This document shows positions 17,368 to 26,766 of a DNA stretch of 64,000 nucleotides, piece by piece; position 1 is the first letter of the stretch; every line of letters begins with the position of its first letter. The stretch lies in NCBI RefSeq assembly GCF_004366075.1, contig NZ_SODU01000001.1:2625134-2689133 (forward strand). The letters run 5' to 3'. The translations under genes were made by a program, and so were the position numbers. The notes below the pieces were generated by a model, which was given only the letters and a program-made list of their open reading frames with translations, did not search any database and was not told where the DNA came from. Origin of the DNA: Kribbella pratensis. Lineage in GTDB: Bacteria > Actinomycetota > Actinomycetes > Propionibacteriales > Kribbellaceae.

Positions 17368-17368
<1 letters not shown>
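17347..17368 (-). terminator. Terminator hairpin after hpd
   Basis: AGAGGGTGC and GCACCCTCT pair perfectly over nine bases with a tetraloop TCAG, directly overlapping the last base of the hpd stop codon region. Confidence 0.75.
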
Positions 17369-18690
<1,322 letters not shown>

Positions 18691-18718
18691 TCAGTCTGAC
18701 CATCTCGGGAGGTTGGCC

Positions 18719-19207
18719 ATGACGGTCGATGCGCTGGACGCCCGGATCCTGGGGTTGTTCGCGGCCGAGCCGCGGGTCGGCGTACTGGAGGCGTCGCGCC
18801 GGCTGGGGGTCGCGCGCGGGACCGTGCAGGCGCGGCTCGACCGGCTGCAGCGCGAGGGCGTGGTGCGCGGGTGGGGGCCGGACATCGACACGAGCGCGAT
18901 CGGCTACCCGGTGACGGCGTTCGCGACGCTGCAGATCGAGCAGGGCTCAGGGCACACCACGGTCGCCGAGGCGCTCGCCCGCATCCCCGAGGTCCTCGAG
19001 GTGCACACCATCACCGGCGCCGAGGACCTGTGGTGCCGCATCGTCGCCCGCTCGAACGCCGACCTCCAACGCGTGATCGACCAGGTAGTCATCGTCCGAG
19101 GCATCCAGCGCGCCTCAACAGTCATCGCACTAGCCGAACAGATCCCCCACCGAGTACTCCCGCTGGTCGACGCGGCCACCAAACCCCAACCCCATTTGCC
19201 TGGCTGA
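18719..19207 (+). CDS. Lrp/AsnC-family transcriptional regulator
   Basis: 162 residues from the ATG at 18719, supported by GGGAGG six bases upstream. An N-terminal winged helix-turn-helix (about 3-60, LDARILGLFAAEPRVGVLEASRRLGVARGTVQARLDRL) is followed by a RAM ligand-binding domain (about 70-150, AFATLQIEQGSG, VHTITGAEDLWCRIVA). Lrp proteins form octamers that sense amino acids. The divergent layout makes control of hpd by tyrosine, phenylalanine or a related acid the natural inference. Its stop codon lies inside the loop of a terminator hairpin. Confidence 0.9.
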   Translation: MTVDALDARILGLFAAEPRVGVLEASRRLGVARGTVQARLDRLQREGVVRGWGPDIDTSAIGYPVTAFATLQIEQGSGHTTVAEALARIPEVLEVHTITGAEDLWCRIVARSNADLQRVIDQVVIVRGIQRASTVIALAEQIPHRVLPLVDAATKPQPHLPG

Positions 19208-19302
19208 CCAGGCAAATGCGGGGTTCGTGACCCTCAACCAGGGTCACGAACCCCCGATCTGGCTGGTGGGCCAGGCAAATTGGTTGGTCAGCCAGGCAAA
19301 TT
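19193..19302. terminator. Two consecutive hairpins plus CCAGGCAAAT repeats between convergent regulator genes
   Basis: Hairpin 1 has perfect 11-bp arms at 19193-19203 and 19208-19218 with the Lrp gene's TGA in its four-base loop. Hairpin 2 has perfect 15-bp arms at 19220-19234 and 19240-19254. Two direct copies of CCAGGCAAATT follow at 19271-19281 and 19292-19302; both repeat the right arm of hairpin 1 and can pair with its left arm, giving alternative folds. The region separates the Lrp gene from the convergent IclR gene. Confidence 0.7.
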
Positions 19303-19319
19303 GGGTGGGGGCGTCCGCG

Positions 19320-19964
19320 TCAGGCGAGGCGTTTGGCTACTTCTACTGCGGCTCGGGCTACTCGGGGGCCTACGAAGTCGCGGTCGAGTTTGCCGAGGAC
19401 GACGACGCCGATGGAGGCCTCGACGCCGGGGACGCCCAGGACGGGCGAGGACACGCCTTGGGCGCCGGCCTGGAGTTCGCCGGAGGTGACGACGAAGGGA
19501 CGGCCTGCGGGGTCGGGTTTGCGGCGGCCGGCCAGGATCGCCTTGCCGGCGGCGCCCTGGTCGAGCGAGTGCCGCGAACCCATCCGGTAGGAGACGTGGT
19601 AGTCGGTCCAGCTCGGCTCGACGACCGCGATCGCGAGGGCCTCCTCACCGTCCGCGACCGTCAGATGCGCGGTGGCGCCGGTGTCCTCGGCGAGCGAGCG
19701 CAGGACCGGGAGCGCAGCGTCACGCAGCGTGGGCTGCACGCGGCGGCTGTAGTGCAGTACGGCGAGACCGAGCCGGGCGCGGCCCTCGCTGTCACGGCGT
19801 ACGAGCCTGTGCAATTCGAGCGTGTTCACCAGGCGGTAGACGACCGTGCGACTGACGCCGAGCGCCGCGGCGAGCTCGGTGATGGACAGCCCGTCAGGGG
19901 CGTCCGCCAGCAACTCGAGGACGGTCAGCCCCCGGTCGAGCGTCTGCGAGGTCTCGGCGGGCAT
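19320..19964 (-). CDS. IclR-family transcriptional regulator
   Basis: 214 residues. The N-terminal winged helix (about 5-65, TLDRGLTVLELLADAPDGLSI in two stretches, then LGVSRTVVYRLVNTLE) and a C-terminal effector domain (about 75-214, LPVLRSLAEDTGATAHLTV, SLDQGAAGKAILAGR) are both recognisable, though the effector domain is shorter than the usual 170 residues. Its nearest partners are convergent or divergent genes of unrelated type; the divergent 256-residue membrane protein starts 34 bases away, so it may be the target. No clear ribosome-binding site precedes the ATG, which may indicate a leaderless message. Confidence 0.85.
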   Translation of the reverse strand: MPAETSQTLDRGLTVLELLADAPDGLSITELAAALGVSRTVVYRLVNTLELHRLVRRDSEGRARLGLAVLHYSRRVQPTLRDAALPVLRSLAEDTGATAHLTVADGEEALAIAVVEPSWTDYHVSYRMGSRHSLDQGAAGKAILAGRRKPDPAGRPFVVTSGELQAGAQGVSSPVLGVPGVEASIGVVVLGKLDRDFVGPRVARAAVEVAKRLA

Positions 19965-19998
19965 CTAGAAAGAGTATCCGTTATCCGGGCGCGGCCCG

Positions 19999-20769
19999 AT
20001 GGCCCCGTATCTTGCTGCCGTGCGAAATTACTGGTCGCTGCTCCCAGCTGTCGTCGTGATCGTCGTTCTGATCCTGGTCTATGCCGTTCCGACCATCATC
20101 AATCCGCAGTGGACGAGCTCGATCACGGCGATGTTCCGCACCACGGCGGTGCCGGCCGACGCCACCCCCGAGGAGGCCCGCCGGGCGGCCGGCATCCTCG
20201 GCCCGCAGCAGCTGAAGTCCCGCCGGATGCTGGCGATCGCGATGGTCGTCGGAGCGGTCGCGCTGATCGGCTTCAACATCTCGTTGAACCGCGAGGCGGT
20301 CGGCTGCTACAAGGCCGCCCGCGCGTTCGGGGCGATCGACGGCCCGGACACCAAGGATCCGTGCATCGACATGATCTACGGCACGTTCATCGGCGACGGC
20401 TCGCGCCCGCCCGACGAGAAGAGCCCGCAGCCGGTGAAGTACTACCAGCGGGTGGACGGGAAGAAGCCGAAGTACCTCAAGTGGATCCAGAACGCCCCCA
20501 AGTACGACGAGGCCGACCTGCTGTTCGGCACCGTCGGCAAGTGCGCGTCGGACCTCAGCGTCCAGCAACTCGACGACAAGATCATGGTGGTCGTCGACGC
20601 CGACGCGCCCTGTCCGGAGGACAGCAACATGTCGATCACCCCGATCAAGCTGAAGAAGCCGCTCGGCGACCGCAAGATCGTGACCGTCGACGACGAGCCG
20701 GTGAGCGAGATCAACCCGGACATGGACTCCTGGTTCACGGTCCTGAAGAAGCTGGCGACCGGCGGCTGA
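19999..20769 (+). CDS. Membrane protein with extracytoplasmic C-terminal domain, function unknown
   Basis: 256 residues. Two hydrophobic helices (about 14-33 and 76-94) flank a polar loop of about 40 residues. The C-terminal 160 residues are soluble, with three cysteines (GCYKA, KDPCID, GKCAS) and a fourth in APCPED that could form disulphides if exported. The family is not recognised. The start is uncertain: no Shine-Dalgarno precedes the ATG at 19999, and a GTG seven codons later is possible. It ends one base before the convergent MFS stop. Confidence 0.55.
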   Translation: MAPYLAAVRNYWSLLPAVVVIVVLILVYAVPTIINPQWTSSITAMFRTTAVPADATPEEARRAAGILGPQQLKSRRMLAIAMVVGAVALIGFNISLNREAVGCYKAARAFGAIDGPDTKDPCIDMIYGTFIGDGSRPPDEKSPQPVKYYQRVDGKKPKYLKWIQNAPKYDEADLLFGTVGKCASDLSVQQLDDKIMVVVDADAPCPEDSNMSITPIKLKKPLGDRKIVTVDDEPVSEINPDMDSWFTVLKKLATGG

Positions 20770-22002
20770 TCAGCTGAGCTCGCGGGTCTGCGAGTCGTAG
20801 ACCCGGAACGGCCGGTTCCGCGCCAGCAGGATCAGCAGCCCGGTGACGCAGACCGCGGCACCGCCGAGCAACGCGACGGTCGGGCTCGTCAGCGACGCCG
20901 TCGTACCGGCGACGAAGTCACCGAGCCGCGGGCCACCGGCAACGACCACGATGAACACCCCCTGCAGCCGGCCGCGCATCGCGTCCGGCGCCGCGGACTG
21001 CAGCACCGTGTTCCGGTACGCCGAACTCACCATGTCGGCCGCCCCGGACAGCGCGAGCAGCGCGACGCCCAGCCAGATCGTCCGGGACAGCCCGAACAGT
21101 CCGACGGCAGCGGCGTACGCCGTGATCGCCAGCACGATCGCCACGCCCTGACGGCGTACCCGGGTCACCCAGCCGGAGAAGATCACCCCGATCAGCGCCC
21201 CGATCGCGGGCGCGGCCTGCAGGAGACCGACGGTCCGTACGCCGCCGCCGAAGAACGCGCCCGCGACGGCCGGGAACAGCGCCCGGGGTTGCGCGAACAC
21301 CATCGCGAAGATGTCCGCGAGGAACGTCGCCAGCAACGCCGGCGCGGCGCGCAAGAACGTGAACCCCTCCAGCACCGAGCGCAGCCCGGCCCGCCGTACC
21401 GCGCCGGTCGGAGGCACCGGCGGCAGCCGGAACAGTGCGTACAGCGCGGCGGTGAACGTGATCACGTCGACCAGGTACGCCGCCGCGAACCCGTGCCAGG
21501 CGATCACCGCCGCACCGAGCAGTGGTCCGGCGGTGAAGCCCAGGTTGAACGCGGCCTGGCTGAGCGTGTTCGCGGCCGGCAACAGTTCGGGCCGGATCAG
21601 CCGCGGGATGATCGCGGACCGGGCCGGGTTGTTGACCGCGAAGCACGCCGACTGACAGGCCACCACGGCGTACAGCACCGAGACCTGTGCCCAGTCGAAG
21701 TGCGACTGCACCACCAGGACCATCGAGAGCAGCCACAGTCCCGTCGACGAGACGAGGGCGAGCGTACGGCGGTCGATCGCGTCGGCCATCGCACCGCCGT
21801 ACAGCCCGAAGACGATCAGCGGGACCAGTGAGCACAGGCCGACCAGCCCGACCGCGAACGTCGAGTGCGTCAGCGCGTACACCTGGATCGAGACGGTCAC
21901 CGCGGTCATCTGCTGACCGAGCTGCGACACCGTCGACCCGATCCACAACCGCCGGAAGTCGGCGGACTCACGCAGCGGGCGGAGGTCGGTGAGCAGACGC
22001 AC
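20770..22002 (-). CDS. MFS transporter of the EntS/MFS_3 type
   Basis: 410 residues from a GTG at 22002, with about 11-12 transmembrane helices. The loop after TM2 has GGAMADAIDRRTLAL, the MFS motif A region of the MFS_3 group, and the long central loop RLPPVPPTGAVRRAGLRSVLEGF joins the two halves. Members of this group export siderophores and other small molecules by proton antiport. It starts 29 bases after the phytanoyl-CoA dioxygenase-like gene on the same strand, so the two probably form an operon in which the transporter exports or imports the dioxygenase's substrate or product. The substrate is unknown. Confidence 0.85.
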   Translation of the reverse strand: MRLLTDLRPLRESADFRRLWIGSTVSQLGQQMTAVTVSIQVYALTHSTFAVGLVGLCSLVPLIVFGLYGGAMADAIDRRTLALVSSTGLWLLSMVLVVQSHFDWAQVSVLYAVVACQSACFAVNNPARSAIIPRLIRPELLPAANTLSQAAFNLGFTAGPLLGAAVIAWHGFAAAYLVDVITFTAALYALFRLPPVPPTGAVRRAGLRSVLEGFTFLRAAPALLATFLADIFAMVFAQPRALFPAVAGAFFGGGVRTVGLLQAAPAIGALIGVIFSGWVTRVRRQGVAIVLAITAYAAAVGLFGLSRTIWLGVALLALSGAADMVSSAYRNTVLQSAAPDAMRGRLQGVFIVVVAGGPRLGDFVAGTTASLTSPTVALLGGAAVCVTGLLILLARNRPFRVYDSQTRELS

Positions 22003-22031
22003 GCAGACAACTTATGTCACAACGTGAAAAA

Positions 22032-22793
22032 TTAAACAGTCGGGAAGAGCGGGTGGGTGAGCGGTTCGCCGACCGTAAGACCGAGGCCGTCGGTGACCAC
22101 GTGGCCGGCGCCGGTGTACGTCGCCTCGGCGTCGAAGTAGATGTTGACGTGCGCGATCCGCGGGTCGTCGGTGAAGTTCGGTGTCGCCGAGTGCGCCAGG
22201 TAGGCGTTGTGGAACGTGCAGTCGCCGGCCTGCAGCGGGATCGTCAGGCGCTCCTCCCAGCGCAGGTCGGGCGCGGCGCGGAACAGGTCGTCGCGGTCGG
22301 ACAGGTCCTGGCGCCGCAGGTCCTGGTGGTCCTGCGAGCCCGGGATGAACGTCATACAGCCACGCTCCACCGGCACGTCCACCAGCGCGATCCACGCCGA
22401 CAACGAGGCTCGCGAACCGGCGTGCGGCCAGTACGGCGCGTCCTGGTGGAACTCGGTCGCCGCGCCGTTGTGCGGCGGCTTGATCAGCAGCTGGTCGTGC
22501 CAGATCCGCAGCGGTACGCCGGCCAGCGCGGTCGCCGCCGCGGCGAGACGCGGATCCAGGGTGAGCTCCCGCAGTACGTCGTTCTGCTGCCAGACGTTGA
22601 CGTACTGGTTGAAGATCTTCGACTCCTTGAACAGGTCGTCGGCCTGCGTGGTCGCAGCGACTGCGGCTTCGGCGAACCGGGCCGCCTCGTCGCGGCCGAT
22701 GATGTTCCGGATCCGGACGACGCCGTCGCGGTGGTAGGCGGAAATGGTCTCTTCGTCGACGGTGGCGGGTGCCGTAGGGTCGGTCGTGGTCAT
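22032..22793 (-). CDS. Phytanoyl-CoA dioxygenase (PhyH) family Fe(II)/2-oxoglutarate oxygenase
   Basis: 253 residues from the ATG at 22793, which has GAGGAG seven bases upstream. The double-stranded beta-helix carries the iron triad: His116 and Asp118 in EFHQDAPYW and a distal His201 in AYLAHSA, with Arg212 (DDPRIAHVN) placed to bind the 2-oxoglutarate carboxylate. Family members hydroxylate lipids, phosphonates or secondary-metabolite intermediates; the substrate here cannot be read. The divergent AraC regulator and the downstream MFS gene suggest an inducible catabolic or biosynthetic unit. Confidence 0.88.
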   Translation of the reverse strand: MTTTDPTAPATVDEETISAYHRDGVVRIRNIIGRDEAARFAEAAVAATTQADDLFKESKIFNQYVNVWQQNDVLRELTLDPRLAAAATALAGVPLRIWHDQLLIKPPHNGAATEFHQDAPYWPHAGSRASLSAWIALVDVPVERGCMTFIPGSQDHQDLRRQDLSDRDDLFRAAPDLRWEERLTIPLQAGDCTFHNAYLAHSATPNFTDDPRIAHVNIYFDAEATYTGAGHVVTDGLGLTVGEPLTHPLFPTV

Positions 22794-22911
22794 CGGCGTT
22801 CTCCTCGGATTCCGGTGGCCTGGAAGGTCTTTCCAGCGTCGCGGTTGCCTCGGTCCGGGGACAGGCGGTGGTTGACCATGAGTTGACCGATCTTGACCTC
22901 CTGGAGGCCGG

Positions 22912-23553
22912 ATGCACAACGTGCTGAGCAGCGAGGTCTTCCCGGACCCGCGGTTGCCGGTGGCCGGCGAGCGGCTCGAGGTGGTCGCGGACGTCGCGCC
23001 GCACAGCCACGCGTTCTTCGAGATCGCGGTCGTGGTGGCCGGGCGGGGCACGCACGTGTCGGCGGCCGGCGAGGTCGCGCTGGCGCCGGACTCGGTCGTC
23101 GTACTGCGGCCTGGTGAGTGGCACGGGTACGTCGACTGCGAGGACCTCGTGGTGCGGAACGCGTATCTCGGGCCGGATGTGTTCGGCCTGCTGTCCGGTG
23201 CCCTCGTGCCGGGATCTCTCGGAGCTCCGGCCCATCCGGCGGTGCAGCACGCGATGCGCCTCTTGGAGTCCGATCTCGCCGAACCCTGGACCCTCGATCA
23301 GCTCGCGGCCCGCGTCAACCTCGCGCCGGGGTACCTGATCCGGCTCTTCGGCAAGTCGGTCGGCCTGTCCCCCATGGCCTACCTGAACCGGATCCGCGCC
23401 GAGCGCGCCGCCGGCCTCCTGATCGAGACCGAACTACCGGTCAGCACCATCGGAACCATGGTCGGCTGGCACGACCCGAGCCACGCCACCCGACGATTCC
23501 GCTCGACATTCGGACTCAGCCCCTCCCGGTACCGATCCGCTTTCAGACCGTAA
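22912..23553 (+). CDS. AraC-family transcriptional regulator, short form
   Basis: 213 residues; GGAGG is four bases upstream of the ATG. The N-terminal cupin (about 20-85, APHSHAFFEIAVVVAGRGTH, LRPGEWHGYVDC) is directly followed by the double helix-turn-helix (about 110-210, WTLDQLAARVNLAPGYLIRLF, HDPSHATRRFRSTFGLSPSRYR). Typical AraC proteins are 270-300 residues; this one lacks most of the linker/dimerisation region between the two parts. The cupin with its HSH motif is probably the effector sensor. Divergence from the phyH-MFS operon makes that operon its likely target. Confidence 0.9.
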   Translation: MHNVLSSEVFPDPRLPVAGERLEVVADVAPHSHAFFEIAVVVAGRGTHVSAAGEVALAPDSVVVLRPGEWHGYVDCEDLVVRNAYLGPDVFGLLSGALVPGSLGAPAHPAVQHAMRLLESDLAEPWTLDQLAARVNLAPGYLIRLFGKSVGLSPMAYLNRIRAERAAGLLIETELPVSTIGTMVGWHDPSHATRRFRSTFGLSPSRYRSAFRP

Positions 23554-23567
23554 GCAAAGATGTGCGT

Positions 23568-24116
23568 ATGACGTCGTCGCTGCAAACGCCTGATCCGAAT
23601 CCTGGCTGGCTGTCCGAGTTCGCACTCGCGGAGACCCGCACGCGGGTACCGATCCTGTACGTCGAGGCCGTTCCGGTGCGCGTCGACACCTCCGGCCAGA
23701 TCGAGCACATCGGGGTCCTGCTCCGGACCTCCCCCGCGACCGGCGAGATCACCCGCACGCTGGTCTCCGGCCGCGTGCTGCACAACGAGTCGCTCCGCGA
23801 CGCGCTGCAGCGCAACATCGTCAAGGACCTCGGCCCGGCCGCCTTCCCGCGGCTCCCTGCCACGCTGGTCCCGGTCACCGTCGCGGAGTACTTCCCGTTC
23901 CCCGGTATGACCCCGCTGCACGACCCGCGCCAGCACGCGGTCGCCCTCGTGTACGTCGTCCCCGTCACCGGCGAGTGCAACCCACGCCAAGACGCGCTCG
24001 AGCTCACCTGGCTGACCCCCGAGGAAGCGCTGTCCTCTAGCTTGCTCAACGACATGGAGGGCGGCCGCGGCCTCCTGCTCAAGCAGGCGCTGGCCTGGTC
24101 AGGCGCCATCGTCTGA
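23568..24116 (+). CDS. Nudix-fold protein of the DUF4916 type with degenerate Nudix box
   Basis: 182 residues. The fold pattern is that of Nudix hydrolases (VPILYVEAVPVRVDTSGQ, VALVYVVPVTGE, LTWLTPEEAL), but the signature helix reads GRVLHNESLRDALQRNIVKDLG and lacks the REUxEE metal-binding core: the first glutamate of the box is kept, the paired glutamates are replaced by RNIVKD. Catalysis by the normal Mg-dependent route is therefore doubtful and a binding or regulatory role is possible. It follows the AraC gene by 14 bases on the same strand, so co-transcription is likely. The ATG at 23568 has only weak Shine-Dalgarno support. Confidence 0.7.
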   Translation: MTSSLQTPDPNPGWLSEFALAETRTRVPILYVEAVPVRVDTSGQIEHIGVLLRTSPATGEITRTLVSGRVLHNESLRDALQRNIVKDLGPAAFPRLPATLVPVTVAEYFPFPGMTPLHDPRQHAVALVYVVPVTGECNPRQDALELTWLTPEEALSSSLLNDMEGGRGLLLKQALAWSGAIV

Positions 24117-24131
24117 CTCGCACGCACTCAG

Positions 24132-24207
24132 GTGGGTCAGCCCACGAGATGCTGGGTTTGCGCCCGGGATCTGGTGGGCGAACCCTGCATCTGGTGGGTA
24201 GACCCAC
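24132..24207. terminator. Intergenic palindromes between convergent genes
   Basis: GTGGG-TCAG-CCCAC (24132-24145) and GTGGGT-AG-ACCCAC (24194-24207) flank two copies of ATCTGGTGGG. The repeated units can pair with each other in several ways. The region lies between the Nudix-like gene and the convergent SDR gene and most likely ends both transcripts. Confidence 0.45.
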
Positions 24208-24222
24208 GAAAGGTCGCCGGGC

Positions 24223-24951
24223 TCACCAGGGGAGGCGGCCTTCCTCGGCGTACACGTGGCCGGTTGGTCCGTCGGAGCCGAGCGTTGCGAGGCTGACGGC
24301 GACCGCTGCGCCTTGGGCGGGGGTGCGAGCGGCGGTCCAGCCGCCCATGTCGGTTGCGCAGTTGCCGGGGTCGGCGCCGTTCACGAGGATGCCGGTGCCG
24401 CGCAGCTCGTTGGCGAGCATGACCGTCACCATGTTCACCGCCGCCTTCGACGCGTTGTAGCCGAGCGTGAGCACGGTCGACAGCCGCGACTCCGGATCGC
24501 CGACCTGCGCGAACGACGCCAGCGACGTCGACAGGTTCACGACCCGCGCCGCCTCGGCCTTCCTGAGCAGCGGCAGGAACGCCTGCGTCACGCCCACCAC
24601 CCCCAGGACATTCGTCTCGAACGCGGACCGCAGTACGGCGGGCTCGATCCGCGACACCGCGTCGTCGCCCGCGGGGATGATCGCCGCGTTGTTGACCAGT
24701 ACGTCGAGCCGCCCGTACTCCGCCGCGACGCGATCGGCCGCCTCCCGCACCGAGGTCTCGTCCGTCACCTCCAGCTGGATCCCGACCACATCGAGGCCCT
24801 CGGCAACCAGTTCCTTCACCGCCAGCTCGCCGCGGTGCAGGTCCCGCGACCCGGCCAGCACGGTGAACCCGGCCAGCCCGAGCTGCCGTGCGATCTCCTT
24901 GCCGATGCCCTTGTTGGCGCCCGTGACGAGCGCGATCTTCGTCGTATTCAT
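24223..24951 (-). CDS. Short-chain dehydrogenase/reductase
   Basis: 242 residues from the ATG at 24951. The NAD(P)-binding motif TGANKGIGKEIARQLG (about 10-25), NNAA (about 85), the catalytic Ser in NLSTSLASF and the YNASK pair of catalytic Tyr and Lys are present. It is a classical SDR of carbonyl-reductase type, probably NADPH-linked (basic residue after the second strand, GSRDLHRG). The substrate is unknown. It is divergent from an XRE/MmyB-type regulator gene 101 bases away, a common actinobacterial pairing in which the regulator controls the reductase. Confidence 0.9.
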   Translation of the reverse strand: MNTTKIALVTGANKGIGKEIARQLGLAGFTVLAGSRDLHRGELAVKELVAEGLDVVGIQLEVTDETSVREAADRVAAEYGRLDVLVNNAAIIPAGDDAVSRIEPAVLRSAFETNVLGVVGVTQAFLPLLRKAEAARVVNLSTSLASFAQVGDPESRLSTVLTLGYNASKAAVNMVTVMLANELRGTGILVNGADPGNCATDMGGWTAARTPAQGAAVAVSLATLGSDGPTGHVYAEEGRLPW

Positions 24952-25052
24952 GACATCCACCCTCTGGTGGTCCGCTGCGATCAGGCAGAGTCGGCTGAGG
25001 CTGGGATCGGCGGTCCCTGGCTGAGCCCGCCGGTGCCTGGGATCCTGGGACC

Positions 25053-25895
25053 ATGGATCGCGACGGGTTGGCGGAGTTCCTGCGGGTACGGCGGGAAGCG
25101 CTGCAGCCCACCGATGTAGGACTCCCCGCCGGCCTGCGCCGTCGTACGCCTGGGCTCCGCCGGGAAGAGGTGGCGAGCCTCGCGACCATGTCGACGGACT
25201 ACTACACCCGTCTGGAGCAGGGCCGCGGTCCACGCCCGTCCCGGGCAGTGCTGACCGGACTCGCCCGCGCGCTGCGGTTGTCGAACGACGAGCGCGGGCA
25301 CCTGTTCCGGCTCGCGGGCGAGCAGCCTGGGCCGCCACCGGGTCCGTCCGTGGAGGTGCGGACCGGAGTACTGCGGATGCTTGCGCGGCTCGACGTACCG
25401 GGTCTGGTCCTGGACGCGAAGTACGACGTACTCGCATGGAATCCACTGGCCGCGGCGCTGATCACTGATTTCTCCGCGCTCCCGCCGCGGGACCGGAATC
25501 TGCTTCGCCTCCGCTTCCTCACCGATCGGCAGACTGAGCTGTTCGGCGAGCAGGCCACCCGGGAGTTCGCCCGCGACGCGGCCGCCGATCTTCGTGCGGC
25601 GACCAGCACCTACCCGAACGACCCAGCCCTCGCCCAGTTGGTCGAGGACCTCGTGGCCGGCAGCCCGGAGTTCGCGGAGATCTGGGTGCGGCACGAGGTC
25701 GGACGGCAGCAGACGCTGTGCCAGACGATCTTCCACCCGCAGGTCGGCCGGATCGACGTGATCTGCGAGGTGCTCGTGGTGCCGGAGCGCGACCAGCGCG
25801 TGGTGCTGTACACGGCCGAGCCGGGCTCGGCGTCCGAGCAGGCGATCCGGCTGCTGGACGTGATCGGTCTGCAGGAGTTGACAACCGGGCCCTGA
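25053..25895 (+). CDS. XRE-family regulator with MmyB-like ligand-binding domain
   Basis: 280 residues. The N-terminal helix-turn-helix (about 5-75) has the group-typical RRRTPGLRREEVASLATMSTDYYTRLEQGR in two short blocks. The C-terminal MmyB-like domain (about 95-275) has VLDAKYDVLAWNPLAAAL and RHEVGRQQTLCQTIFHPQVG. MmyB-type regulators are thought to bind a fatty acid-like or other hydrophobic ligand. It is divergent from the SDR gene, the likely target. GGGA precedes the ATG closely. Confidence 0.88.
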   Translation: MDRDGLAEFLRVRREALQPTDVGLPAGLRRRTPGLRREEVASLATMSTDYYTRLEQGRGPRPSRAVLTGLARALRLSNDERGHLFRLAGEQPGPPPGPSVEVRTGVLRMLARLDVPGLVLDAKYDVLAWNPLAAALITDFSALPPRDRNLLRLRFLTDRQTELFGEQATREFARDAAADLRAATSTYPNDPALAQLVEDLVAGSPEFAEIWVRHEVGRQQTLCQTIFHPQVGRIDVICEVLVVPERDQRVVLYTAEPGSASEQAIRLLDVIGLQELTTGP

Positions 25896-25942
25896 TCAAG
25901 CGACTGTTTGATCCGTTGGTTTCCGACGGAGAGGCTTGCCTG

Positions 25943-26689
25943 ATGCGTAAGTTACTCACGGTGCTGGTCGTGCTCGGGTTGCTCGTCGTACCGCTGCGGG
26001 CCGCTGACGCCGCACCGGGGACTCTCGTGTTCGCGGACGAGTTCGACGGTACGGCGATCGATCGCACCAAGTGGGCCATCCACTCGAACGCGGAAGCCGA
26101 CCAATGCCTGGGGAACAAGGGCAACCAGCAACTCGAGTGGCACACGTGGGATGCGCTGTCGGTGCACGACGGCACGCTGACGATGACGGCGAAGAAGAAC
26201 AATCCGGCCCCGGGGTACGAGTGGTCCGGCGCGCTGATCACGACCGGTCAGGCATGCGGGCACGAGCCGTCGCAGTCGTTCGCCGTACAGCCGGGCGACT
26301 ATGTCGAGACGCGGCTGAAACTCCCGTCCGCCAAGGGCTTCTGGCCGTCCACCTGGACCTGGAACGGGAACGGCTCCAACGAGCAGGACACGTACGAGTT
26401 CTACAGCGACAACCACAACGCGCTGTACCTCACCAACCACCAGTCCCCCGGCGGCGGCTGCACCTACCGGTCCGCCACCGACCTCACCACCGACTGGCAC
26501 ACGATCGCCCAGCAACTCGGCCCCGACAAAACCATCTGGTACCTCGACGGCAAGGAAATCTGCCGCCAAGGTCCGTACGCCGGCACCGGCGACGCCCTGA
26601 TCCTCGACCTGTTCGTCTACGCAAAGATCCCACCCACCACAACCTCCGAGTCAATGCACCTCGACTACGTCCGCGTATACCGCCCGTAA
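25943..26689 (+). CDS. Secreted glycoside hydrolase family 16 protein (beta-glucanase-like)
   Basis: 248 residues from the ATG at 25943, with GGAGAGG about eight bases upstream. A signal peptide (1-23) ends at ADA. The jelly-roll domain begins LVFADEFDGTAID and has FWPSTWTW followed by NEQDTYEFY, where Glu147, Asp149 and Glu152 match the ExDxxE catalytic motif (nucleophile, assisting Asp, acid/base). The strand EIDxxE that normally starts with a hydrophobic-Glu-Ile is altered, so substrate preference is unclear: laminarin, lichenan, agar or another beta-glycan. It is convergent with the GH87-like gene and separated from it by a strong hairpin. A 47-base gap separates it from the XRE gene. Confidence 0.85.
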   Translation: MRKLLTVLVVLGLLVVPLRAADAAPGTLVFADEFDGTAIDRTKWAIHSNAEADQCLGNKGNQQLEWHTWDALSVHDGTLTMTAKKNNPAPGYEWSGALITTGQACGHEPSQSFAVQPGDYVETRLKLPSAKGFWPSTWTWNGNGSNEQDTYEFYSDNHNALYLTNHQSPGGGCTYRSATDLTTDWHTIAQQLGPDKTIWYLDGKEICRQGPYAGTGDALILDLFVYAKIPPTTTSESMHLDYVRVYRP

Positions 26690-26694
26690 AGGCT

Positions 26695-26727
26695 GAGGCC
26701 CCGCACCTCAGGCAGGTGCGGGGCCTC
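26695..26727. terminator. Bidirectional terminator between GH16 and GH87-like genes
   Basis: Perfect 14-bp arms at 26695-26708 and 26714-26727 around a 5-base loop, five bases after the GH16 stop and 39 bases before the convergent stop at 26767. Confidence 0.85.
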
Positions 26728-26766
26728 GGGGGGCACCGGGCGGGGCTGGGATGCCCGGTGCGGTGG

